Source: Cyanobacteria bacterium UBA11153
Lineage (GTDB): Bacteria > Cyanobacteriota > Cyanobacteriia > Cyanobacteriales > Coleofasciculaceae
Assembly (NCBI GenBank): GCA_003511885.1
Contig: DOIX01000284.1
Coordinates: 20,009 to 26,937 of the forward strand
Direction: 5' to 3'
DNA: 6,929 bases
Shown here: piece after piece, positions 1 to 5,382 of the stretch
Position numbering within the stretch: the first letter of the stretch is position 1
Layout: the number at the start of each line of letters is the position of its first letter
The notes under the pieces: model-generated
The model's input: only the letters and a program-made list of their open reading frames with translations
What the model was told of the DNA's origin: nothing
Databases searched by the model: none
Program-made: the position numbers and the translations under genes

Positions 1-5
1 AACCC

Positions 6-27
6 GGCAGTGGTTCAAACCACTGCC
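6..27. repeat. Perfect 10-bp-arm hairpin
   Basis: The arms GGCAGTGGTT and AACCACTGCC are perfect reverse complements separated by only two bases. It may be the transcription end of a gene lying to the left of the window, but neither strand shows a T-run after the stem, so a classical intrinsic terminator is not supported. Many cyanobacterial terminators lack a strong U-tract, so the role remains open. Confidence 0.6.
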
Positions 28-49
28 TCATAGCTCAAGTCAGTTAAAA

Positions 50-160
50 CTCAGATCTTGCACCATTCTCAATAAAAAGCTACAACCCTTGATATTCCGT
101 TAATGTCGTCACCAAAAATCAAGCTTTTTCAGGCTTACTGACATTGGTGCAAGATCTCAG
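50..160. mobile_element. MITE-like element, copy 1
   Basis: This is a 111-bp non-coding unit with terminal inverted repeats: the left end CTCAGATCTTGCACCA and the complement of the right end (CTGAGATCTTGCACCA) match in 15 of 16 bases. It is flanked by direct TTAAAA (44-49 and 161-166), which reads as a 6-bp target duplication. A second copy of identical length lies at 199-309. It is too short to encode a transposase and would have to be moved in trans. Inside, an AAAAAGCT/AGCTTTTT pair (74-81 and 122-129) could extend the hairpin. I do not recognise the parent insertion sequence family. Confidence 0.75.
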
Positions 161-198
161 TTAAAACTGACTGTCACGAGAATTTTAGTCCATTTTAA

Positions 199-309
199 CT
201 CAGATCTTGCACCATTCTCAATAAAGTTCTACAACCCTTGATCTTTCGTTATTGTCGTCACCAAAAATCAAGCTTTTTCAGGCTTAATGACATTGGTGCA
301 AGATCTCAG
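199..309. mobile_element. MITE-like element, copy 2
   Basis: This is the second copy of the 111-bp unit, in the same orientation as copy 1, with no length difference and 7 substitutions inside the unit by my hand alignment. The terminal repeats are unchanged. The flanking direct repeat here is TTTTAA (193-198 and 310-315), the reverse complement of the TTAAAA that flanks copy 1. Different duplications with the same ends argue for two independent insertions rather than one tandem duplication. The inner AAAAAGCT arm seen in copy 1 is altered here, so the inner stem is not conserved. Confidence 0.75.
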
Positions 310-330
310 TTTTAATGGACTTGAGCTATT

Positions 331-354
331 AGCCGTAGAATTAATTCTACGGCT
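331..354. terminator. Perfect 24-bp palindrome, possible tatC terminator
   Basis: The arms AGCCGTAGAATT and AATTCTACGGCT are exact reverse complements with no spacer; an RNA hairpin would open a few central A/T pairs as its loop. It begins 44 bases past the tatC stop codon on the minus strand, a normal place for a terminator of that gene. No T-run follows on either strand, so termination would have to be of the weak or bidirectional type. A protein-binding palindrome is an alternative. Confidence 0.45.
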
Positions 355-397
355 GGCTTCCATGTCTCATCGCTAAACTCCCATTAACCATTTACAT

Positions 398-1168
398 TTA
401 TTTCCCAACAAGCTTAACCAAACCAATACCGCCAAAATATAGACCAAGGACAGCACCAGCTAGTAAACTTTGAGTGAGGGGATCTGTAGATGGTGTGAGT
501 ACTGCACCTAAAACTGCTGCTCCTAGAATAACTGAACGCCAACCGGAAAGCATTTGCCTTGATGAGACTATTCCCAAATAGCCTAATAGAAGCTGAATTA
601 CGGGAATTTGAAAAGCTAATCCAGTACTAAATAGTAGGAGTAAAACGAATTCAAAATACTTGTCAATTGACCATAACTGCTCGACAACACCTGCACCATA
701 ATTAATGAAAAAATTCAGGGCAGCCGGAATTAGGGCGATGTAAGCAAATGCTAATCCGACAAAAAATAGAATAGTAGAACCTAATACTACAGGTCCGATA
801 AGCCGTCTTTCTCGCCGCGTTAATCCTGGTAAGACGAATTGGATAATTTGGTAAAGAATAAAGGGGCTGCTAAAAACCAAACCACTATATCCAGCCACTT
901 TAATCGAGACAAAAAAGAATTCTCCTGGTGCGAGTTGAAGAAACTTGACTCCTCGGGCTGGGATTTCTAATAATTGAACAATGGGCTTGACAGCGATAAA
1001 GCAGGCAATCACTCCCACCGCTACAGAGATTAGGGAGTAGAAAATGCGTTGTCGTAATTCTTCTAAATGATCGAATAGTGACATCTCGACATCTTGGGGT
1101 ATTTCGTCGAGGTAATCGTTTTCTGGAGTTTCTGTACTGTCTTGGGCTGTAGTCTCAGGAGATGTCAT
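398..1168 (-). CDS. tatC: Twin-arginine translocase subunit TatC
   Basis: This is the multispanning membrane receptor of the Tat pathway; in the family it binds the twin-arginine signal peptide and, with TatA/TatB-type partners, exports folded proteins. The 256-residue product shows the family hallmarks: HLEELRQR (34-41) just before the first membrane span, PGEFF (81-85) whose Glu corresponds to a conserved periplasmic-loop Glu, [12 protein letters not shown] (111-122) in the cytoplasmic loop, and TPSTDP (225-230) before the last span. About six hydrophobic segments are visible (roughly 43-66, 88-108, 127-150, 170-196, 208-224, 230-252). The acidic N-terminal 30 residues are variable in the family. 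The ATG at 1168 is preferred; an upstream TTG at 1210 would add 14 polar residues and overlaps a -10-like box. No clear Shine-Dalgarno sequence is seen. No tatA lies next to it, which I believe is usual in cyanobacteria. Confidence 0.96.
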   Translation of the reverse strand: MTSPETTAQDSTETPENDYLDEIPQDVEMSLFDHLEELRQRIFYSLISVAVGVIACFIAVKPIVQLLEIPARGVKFLQLAPGEFFFVSIKVAGYSGLVFSSPFILYQIIQFVLPGLTRRERRLIGPVVLGSTILFFVGLAFAYIALIPAALNFFINYGAGVVEQLWSIDKYFEFVLLLLFSTGLAFQIPVIQLLLGYLGIVSSRQMLSGWRSVILGAAVLGAVLTPSTDPLTQSLLAGAVLGLYFGGIGLVKLVGK

Positions 1169-1198
1169 TGGTTTGGATCGTTGCTGGACACGTTGACT

Positions 1199-1206
1199 AT
1201 TGTATA
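1199..1206 (-). promoter_or_regulatory. Possible -10 box for tatC
   Basis: Read on the minus strand this is TATACAAT, about 30 bases before the chosen tatC ATG, which would give a short leader of roughly 25 bases. There is no good -35 hexamer at 16-18 bases; the nearest, TTTGCT, is 20 bases away. The call rests on the -10 alone and is weak. Confidence 0.25.
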
Positions 1207-1241
1207 GCAACTGCCACAGCGGTTAGAGCAAACAGAAATGG

Positions 1242-1507
1242 GTAGGGGTGTTAGCGCCCTTCTTGGCGCTAGCCTAGCTTGAGAGCGATAACCTTGGCAA
1301 CAAACCCTAAATATTTCAATCCGTTGGCGAAGCCTTCCCTCACTATTGATGCCTTAACTGCCTTGTCTATTGCTATACTTTTGATCCAAATATTTTTTAG
1401 ATCCCCCGTGAGGGCAGGGTGAAGCATTTGGATTGAAATACTTGGATTTTGCGATCGAGGTTATCGCCCAAATGCTAGGCTTCGCCACGCTTCGCTAACA
1501 CCCCTAC
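1242..1507. repeat. 266-bp fold-back (long inverted repeat) element
   Basis: This occupies most of the 417-bp gap between the rlpA-like gene and tatC. The left arm (1242-1343) and right arm (1408-1507) are imperfect reverse complements of about 100 bases each, around a 64-base centre. Matching blocks, in order inward, are GTAGGGGTGTTAGCG, TGGCG, AGCCTAGC, GCGATAACCT, TATTTCAATCC and CCCTCAC. The GCGAAGCGTGGCGAAGCC motif in the right arm (read on the minus strand) resembles dispersed repeats common in cyanobacterial genomes. There is no open reading frame and no obvious target duplication. It could be a degenerate MITE/fold-back element, a transcribed structured RNA, or a transcription barrier between the two genes. 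The rest of the gap (1169-1241 and 1508-1585) shows nothing convincing beyond the possible tatC -10 box. Confidence 0.7.
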
Positions 1508-1585
1508 ATAGATAAAAGATTTTGAGATTATATTTTGGAGATGCCTATTGTTCATTGTCAACTGTATTACCTCTGTCTATTAATT

Positions 1586-2926
1586 TTACTTTTTAGTTTG
1601 AGGCTGAGTTGATGAGCTTGATTTTTTTTTCATAATTGTCGCTTCAAAGGGGACAACACCTGCATCTTCGCTATTAATTGAACGGGCAGCTTGTCGGGAC
1701 AAGTCTAGATTTCTGCCTGGGATGTATGGTCCTCTGTCGTTAATCCGGACAATGATAATATTTCCATTGTTGAGATTTTTTACCTTTAAATAGGTATCGA
1801 AAGGTAAGGAAGGATGGGCGGCTGTGAGGTCATTTTGATTATAAATTTCGCCAGTAGCCGTTAGCCTGCCATGAAAATAGGGACCGTACCAAGATGCTCG
1901 TCCCTCAATTTTATTTGATGTTTCCACCAAATTATACATACGCTGTTGAGCATCGGCTAGCTGCAGGGGAGATTGTCCCAAGGAAATGCGGAGATTGTTC
2001 ATCCATTCAATTGCCAGTAATTCCGGTTGATGGTTGAAATTTTTAGCCCGGTTTTTGTCAATGGTAAACAAAACGCGATCGCCTGCTTTGACTATGGGTA
2101 CTCCATCAACTAGTTTTGTTTCAATGGATAAAGATTTTAAGTTTGGGTTACAGAGTAATTTTTTGATGTTTTGAGCTATCTCTTCTGCCTCTTGACGGGT
2201 TGGTAATTTGGCAATTAAATGTCCTTTGACTAAAACTTGAAACTGCTCTTTTTTTCCTGGCGAAGGTGCAGTTTCTATTGCCGTTTTTAACATTTGGGAG
2301 TAGCGCCACAACCCTTGTTTTACTTGTCGTTCTTTGCTATTATTTCGATCGCTAGTTTTCTCATCTGGGTGAGTGCTAACTACGACAACTGATTCTTTCT
2401 CTATCTTAGCTGCCTTGGCTTCAGGTTCAACTCGGTTCCGCCACGAAAATAAATTCTGGACTACTCGTAAAATCTGTTGAGGTAGATTTCCTTTGGATAC
2501 ATTCCGATTGGCTGTTTGAGAAAATGCTGCTGTTGATATCTCTCCTGGGGGTTGGGAATCTTTTTGAGATGGTGAGGAGGGTGTACAAAAATCCTGTTTT
2601 TCCTCGTCTTGCTGAGATTTAGGTAGCCAGGAAATTTGAGTGGGTGGGGTTGTTAAGGGGAGAGTGGTTAAATCTGTTAATAATCCTAACTGAGGGAGTG
2701 CGATCGCAGAATGGGAATGGGATTCTATTCCTCCATTGGGCGACATCGGCAAGATCGAAATCGGGAAAAAATGAGGCGTTGGCTTTTCAAGTGGGCTACT
2801 TGCAACTGATAAAACCGACTCTGGTAAAGGAATAGAGACGCGATTGGGTATTTTGAAGATCCCCTGGCTAGATGCAAGGATGTAGCTAACCCAGGATGTC
2901 GTCCAAACAAGTCCGAAAAGTGGCAT
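1586..2926 (-). CDS. rlpA: RlpA-like septal/lytic transglycosylase with C-terminal double-psi beta-barrel
   Basis: The 446-residue product ends in a clear RlpA-type DPBB domain (about 341-432): GRASWYGPYFHGRLTATGE, TAAHPSLPF (His371) and VRINDRGPY (Asp397), then LDLS. In characterised RlpA the equivalent His and Asp are needed to cleave peptidoglycan glycan strands lacking stem peptides. Residues 228-335 look like a cyanobacteria-type accessory domain (FQVLVKGHLIAKLP..., AGDRVLFTID, LAIEWMNNLR). Residues 100-225 are polar, low in complexity and probably a flexible linker. The start is the first ATG after an in-frame stop at 2933-2935, so no longer N-terminus is possible. Residues 2-20 are hydrophobic and Trp-rich and may act as a signal or anchor, but there is no Lys/Arg before them and no lipobox, unlike E. 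coli RlpA lipoprotein. The C-terminal SSSSTQPQTKK tail lies outside the barrel. The SPOR domain of E. coli RlpA was not recognised. Confidence 0.9.
   Translation of the reverse strand: MPLFGLVWTTSWVSYILASSQGIFKIPNRVSIPLPESVLSVASSPLEKPTPHFFPISILPMSPNGGIESHSHSAIALPQLGLLTDLTTLPLTTPPTQISWLPKSQQDEEKQDFCTPSSPSQKDSQPPGEISTAAFSQTANRNVSKGNLPQQILRVVQNLFSWRNRVEPEAKAAKIEKESVVVVSTHPDEKTSDRNNSKERQVKQGLWRYSQMLKTAIETAPSPGKKEQFQVLVKGHLIAKLPTRQEAEEIAQNIKKLLCNPNLKSLSIETKLVDGVPIVKAGDRVLFTIDKNRAKNFNHQPELLAIEWMNNLRISLGQSPLQLADAQQRMYNLVETSNKIEGRASWYGPYFHGRLTATGEIYNQNDLTAAHPSLPFDTYLKVKNLNNGNIIIVRINDRGPYIPGRNLDLSRQAARSINSEDAGVVPFEATIMKKKSSSSTQPQTKK
2075..2082. repeat. HIP1 octamer
   Basis: GCGATCGC, the palindrome over-represented in many cyanobacterial genomes, lies inside the rlpA-like gene at the codons for AGDRV. 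It supports the taxonomic assignment. Confidence 0.85.
2700..2707. repeat. HIP1 octamer
   Basis: GCGATCGC, second copy, in the variable N-terminal third of the rlpA-like gene, where it encodes part of SAIAL. Confidence 0.85.
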
Positions 2927-2977
2927 GAGTTCTTAGTGGTTAACGTCAGATGCACGTTGGCACTTCAATCGTCATCC

Positions 2978-2983
2978 ATTATA
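2978..2983 (-). promoter_or_regulatory. Candidate -10 box of the rlpA-like gene
   Basis: The minus strand reads TATAAT, an exact match to the sigma-70 type consensus, preceded directly by TG. Transcription would start near 2971 and give a leader of about 45 bases before the ATG at 2926. The hexamer 17 bases upstream (AAGCTA) is a poor -35, so activity may need an activator or the upstream TG. Confidence 0.45.
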
Positions 2984-3184
2984 CAGACTTTTGGGATCGC
3001 TAGCTTAGTTATCTTCCTCAATCCCTGTAACGACTGTGTTTCTGGCTTTTTTTTTGATTCGATTAGTAGCTGGGGAGAGATCCTCCACCAAAGGGGACTT
3101 TAGCTCTTTGACTATTTCCCGGGGTGAGGGGGGATCGCTGTTTAATTCTGACCGGAGAGAAGTACTATTGACCTGAGTTCGATT

Positions 3185-3192
3185 GCGATCGC
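3185..3192. repeat. HIP1 octamer
   Basis: GCGATCGC, third copy, in the intergenic region about 65 bases before the phzF-like start. Confidence 0.85.
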
Positions 3193-3255
3193 ATTCGATA
3201 GTTCTCATTATGTTCTACGATCTTTTTGCGGTTCTCGGATAATTTAAGTACTCAG

Positions 3256-4185
3256 ATGACTCCTCTCACTTTTTATACTGTTGATGTTTTTGCGGTTGAT
3301 AAATATACCGGAAATCAGTTGGCTGTCTTTCCCCATGCCTCACACCTTTCTCCCTCTCAGATGCAACGCCTTGCGCTGGAAATTAATTATTCGGAAACGA
3401 CATTTATCACATCGACACAACCGGACAATGGTGGGTATAATGTGCGGATTTTTACTCCGAAAAAAGAATTACCTTTTGCTGGTCATCCTACCTTGGGCAC
3501 AGCATATATCATTCAAAGGGAAATAATTCAAGAACCTGTGGCAATAGTTAACTTAAATCTACAAGTGGGGCAAATTCCCGTATCCTGGGATCGGACAGAT
3601 GATGGGGATGAAGTTTTGTGGATGCGTCAAAATCCTCCTACTTTCCATCAAATATTCACCGCCGCTGACTTAGCACCGATATTAAACCTAGAAGTGGATG
3701 AAATTGACAATCGCTATCCGATTCAAGAAGTATCTACAGGAGTTCCCTTTATTATTGTTCCCTTAAAAAATCATACCGCGCTCAAGCGAAGTCGGATTAA
3801 TCGGGAAAAATACTTTCAATTTATCGAAAATACTTACGCCAAAGAAATTTTGATATTTTGTCGGGAAACATACTCTTCAGCAAATCAGCTCAGTGTGCGG
3901 GTATTTGCTGATTCTTTAGGTATTCCCGAAGATCCCGCTACAGGTAGTGCCAATGGCTGTTTGGCTGGGTATTTGGTTAAATACGATTACTTAGGGGATG
4001 GCAAAGAGGGGCTTTGCGATGCCAAAGGCGGGCGAAGCCATCGCGCCGTGGATGTTAGGGTAGAACAGGGATATGAAATCGATCGTCCTTCCCTGTTATT
4101 CCTCAAAGCCAGAAGTGAAGGAGAAAGTATCCAAATTTCCGTCGGCGGTAAGGTAATTATGGTTGCTAAAGGCGAATTTGTTTAG
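3256..4185 (+). CDS. PhzF family protein (isomerase/epimerase-like)
   Basis: The 309-residue product has the two-lobed PhzF/diaminopimelate-epimerase-like fold by motif: FYTVDVFA (6-13), NYSETTFI (44-51) with Glu47 matching the catalytic Glu of phenazine Phz[13 protein letters not shown] (73-84), [16 protein letters not shown] (225-240), [14 protein letters not shown] (268-281) and ISVGGKV (294-300). PhzF itself isomerises trans-2,3-dihydro-3-hydroxyanthranilate, but most family members, including E. coli YddE, have no assigned substrate and no phenazine genes are seen here, so I give no symbol. The ATG at 3256 fits the family N-terminus; the TTG at 3226 would add ten unrelated residues. Residues 249-264 ([16 protein letters not shown]) interrupt the usual short connection between the lobe motif and DVRVEQGYE and look like an inserted DNA repeat. 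The motifs on both sides are intact, so the protein may still be active. pdhB begins 121 bases after the stop, across a heptamer repeat. Confidence 0.93.
   Translation: MTPLTFYTVDVFAVDKYTGNQLAVFPHASHLSPSQMQRLALEINYSETTFITSTQPDNGGYNVRIFTPKKELPFAGHPTLGTAYIIQREIIQEPVAIVNLNLQVGQIPVSWDRTDDGDEVLWMRQNPPTFHQIFTAADLAPILNLEVDEIDNRYPIQEVSTGVPFIIVPLKNHTALKRSRINREKYFQFIENTYAKEILIFCRETYSSANQLSVRVFADSLGIPEDPATGSANGCLAGYLVKYDYLGDGKEGLCDAKGGRSHRAVDVRVEQGYEIDRPSLLFLKARSEGESIQISVGGKVIMVAKGEFV
4000..4047. repeat. In-frame small dispersed repeat-like insertion in the phzF-like gene
   Basis: The stretch contains two adjacent hairpins: GCAAAG/CTTTGC (4001-4006 with 4012-4017) and GCGATG/CATCGC (4016-4021 with 4039-4044). 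The second, with its GGCGGGCGAAGCC core, resembles a class of small GC-rich hairpin repeats dispersed in cyanobacterial genomes. It keeps the reading frame and encodes 16 residues not expected at this point in PhzF proteins. The exact boundaries are inferred from the protein motifs and could move by a few bases. Confidence 0.6.
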
Positions 4186-4206
4186 AGTTTATCGCCCCTT
4201 GTCTCT

Positions 4207-4230
4207 CCACTCCCCACTCCCCACTCCCCA
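4207..4230. repeat. Heptanucleotide tandem repeat, unit CCACTCC
   Basis: There are three perfect 7-bp units at 4207-4227, followed by the first three bases of a fourth. It lies in the 121-bp gap between the phzF-like gene and pdhB and is of the STRR type described in cyanobacteria. The strand is strongly asymmetric (C-rich on plus, G-rich on minus). Confidence 0.85.
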
Positions 4231-4294
4231 GTTTTCCATTCACAAGTGGGATCGGACGGGCTTGGGCAATGTTAGGATGGCAGATGCCGCATCT

Positions 4295-4300
4295 GGTGAG
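4295..4300 (+). promoter_or_regulatory. Ribosome binding site deciding the pdhB start
   Basis: GGTGAG lies six bases before the ATG at 4307. The alternative in-frame ATG at 4277 has only TTAGG directly before it, so this site and the family N-terminus both favour 4307. Confidence 0.55.
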
Positions 4301-4306
4301 TTATTG

Positions 4307-5290
4307 ATGGCAGAAACACTATTTTTTAACGCTTTGCGCCAAGCCATTGATGAAGAAATGGCACGGGATGAGACTGTATTCGTTTTGGGTGAAGACGTGG
4401 GACACTATGGAGGTTCCTACAAAGTCACCAAAGACTTATACCAAAAATACGGCGAATTGCGGGTACTTGATACCCCAATCGCAGAAAATAGCTTTACGGG
4501 TTTAGCAGTCGGTGCAGCAATGACTGGATTGCGTCCGATTATTGAAGGTATGAATATGGGCTTCTTGCTCCTCGCCTTCAACCAAATTTCCAATAATGCG
4601 GGGATGCTGCGGTATACCTCCGGTGGGAATTTCACAATTCCGATGGTAATTCGCGGACCAGGTGGAGTAGGGAGGCAGCTTGGTGCTGAACATTCTCAGC
4701 GACTAGAAGCTTATTTTCAAGCTGTCCCCGGTTTAAAAATTGTCGCTTGTTCAACTCCCTATAATGCCAAGGGTTTGCTTAAATCTGCCATTCGCGACAA
4801 TAATCCGGTATTGTTCTTTGAACATGTCCTCCTGTATAACTTGAAAGAGAACCTGCCAGATACCGAGTACTTAGTACCTCTCGATAAAGCAGAAGTAGTC
4901 CGACGTGGGAAAGACGTAACCATTCTTACCTATTCGCGGATGCGTCATCATGTGATGCAAGCAGCCAAGCAATTGGAAAAAGAAGGATACGATCCAGAGG
5001 TGATCGATTTAATTTCCCTCAAACCTTTAGATTTTGAAACCATCGGTGCATCGATTCGCAAAACCCACCGAGTAATTGTGGTGGAAGAATGTATGAAAAC
5101 AGGTGGAATTGCTGCGGAAGTCACGGCATCTATTAACGATCGCTTATTTGATGAATTGGATGCGCCTGTATTGCGACTTTCATCTCAGGATATTCCGACT
5201 CCTTACAATGGTGCGCTAGAAAATCTGACAATTATCCAACCTCAGCAGATTGCTGAGGCGGTGAAGAAGATGATGGCTTTGCGGATCTAA
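4307..5290 (+). CDS. pdhB: Pyruvate dehydrogenase E1 component, beta subunit
   Basis: With the alpha subunit (not in the window) this forms the thiamine-diphosphate-dependent E1 that decarboxylates pyruvate and passes the acetyl group to lipoyl-E2, giving acetyl-CoA for lipid synthesis and the TCA pathway. The 327-residue product is of usual length and collinear with cyanobacterial and plastid PdhB. The N-terminal pyrimidine-binding half has [16 protein letters not shown] (27-42), [11 protein letters not shown] (55-65, Glu60 being the residue that activates the cofactor), GMNMGF (81-86) and GAEHSQRLE (126-134, His129 near the active site). The C-terminal transketolase-like half has VTILTYSRM (204-212), [12 protein letters not shown] (231-242) and [10 protein letters not shown] (258-267). 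The start at 4307 gives the family N-terminus [18 protein letters not shown]; longer starts would translate the heptamer repeat. secD follows 92 bases later on the same strand, so co-transcription is plausible. No defect is visible. Confidence 0.97.
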   Translation: MAETLFFNALRQAIDEEMARDETVFVLGEDVGHYGGSYKVTKDLYQKYGELRVLDTPIAENSFTGLAVGAAMTGLRPIIEGMNMGFLLLAFNQISNNAGMLRYTSGGNFTIPMVIRGPGGVGRQLGAEHSQRLEAYFQAVPGLKIVACSTPYNAKGLLKSAIRDNNPVLFFEHVLLYNLKENLPDTEYLVPLDKAEVVRRGKDVTILTYSRMRHHVMQAAKQLEKEGYDPEVIDLISLKPLDFETIGASIRKTHRVIVVEECMKTGGIAAEVTASINDRLFDELDAPVLRLSSQDIPTPYNGALENLTIIQPQQIAEAVKKMMALRI

Positions 5291-5291
5291 A

Positions 5292-5333
5292 GTTGTTGGT
5301 TATTGGTTATTGCTTATTGGTTGTTGGTTATTT
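5292..5333. repeat. Heptanucleotide tandem repeat, consensus GTTATTG
   Basis: Six consecutive 7-bp units with small variations (GTTGTTG, GTTATTG, GTTATTG, CTTATTG, GTTGTTG, GTTATTT) begin one base after the pdhB stop and fill about half of the pdhB-secD gap. It is an STRR-type repeat. It is in phase with an apparent N-terminal extension of secD, but that extension is an artefact of the repeat. Confidence 0.8.
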
Positions 5334-5382
5334 GTCTGAGAAAGATTTTCCAGTATATGTCAGAAAAATATCCAGAAAAAAT

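Larger units (their letters stand above)
2927..3255. other. Divergent intergenic region, rlpA-like gene / phzF-like gene
   Basis: This 329-bp gap should contain the promoters of both divergent genes. It holds a perfect TATAAT on the minus strand toward the rlpA-like gene and one HIP1 site. It also holds a minus-strand ORF of 67 codons (3005-3208), whose product is polar, rich in Arg, Lys, Glu and Ser, without hydrophobic segment or recognisable motif, and without a Shine-Dalgarno sequence; I do not count it as a gene. On the phzF side GATAAT (3238-3243) is the only -10-like sequence close to the start, and it has no matching -35. Confidence 0.6.

Noticed and set aside
1527..1561. TTGACA and TATAAT on the minus strand upstream of tatC
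   Set aside because: Both hexamers are exact but 23 bases apart, too far for a sigma-70 type promoter, and the position is about 360 bases from tatC with the fold-back element between.
2725..2955. Second minus-strand frame overlapping the rlpA-like start as a possible true N-terminus
   Set aside because: The 76-codon product shows no signal peptide or resemblance to RlpA, and the frame ends without joining the conserved part, so a frameshift is not supported.
3005..3208. Minus-strand ORF of 67 codons upstream of the rlpA-like gene
   Set aside because: It has an ATG but no Shine-Dalgarno sequence, no recognisable motif or hydrophobic segment, and a low-complexity polar product. It lies in a divergent promoter region, where short open frames arise by chance. 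Conservation in relatives would be needed to accept it.
3226..3255. TTG start of the phzF-like gene ten codons upstream
   Set aside because: The added residues are unlike the family, which begins close to the FYTVDVFA motif; ATG at 3256 is simpler.
4163..4306. N-terminal extension of PdhB overlapping the phzF-like gene
   Set aside because: It would translate the C-rich repeat and does not fit PdhB proteins; the ATG at 4307 has a Shine-Dalgarno sequence and the conserved N-terminus.
5293..5382. Thirty-residue N-terminal extension of SecD from a TTG
   Set aside because: It is almost entirely translation of the heptamer repeat and spacer; the ATG at 5383 gives the family N-terminus with a basic start and first membrane span.
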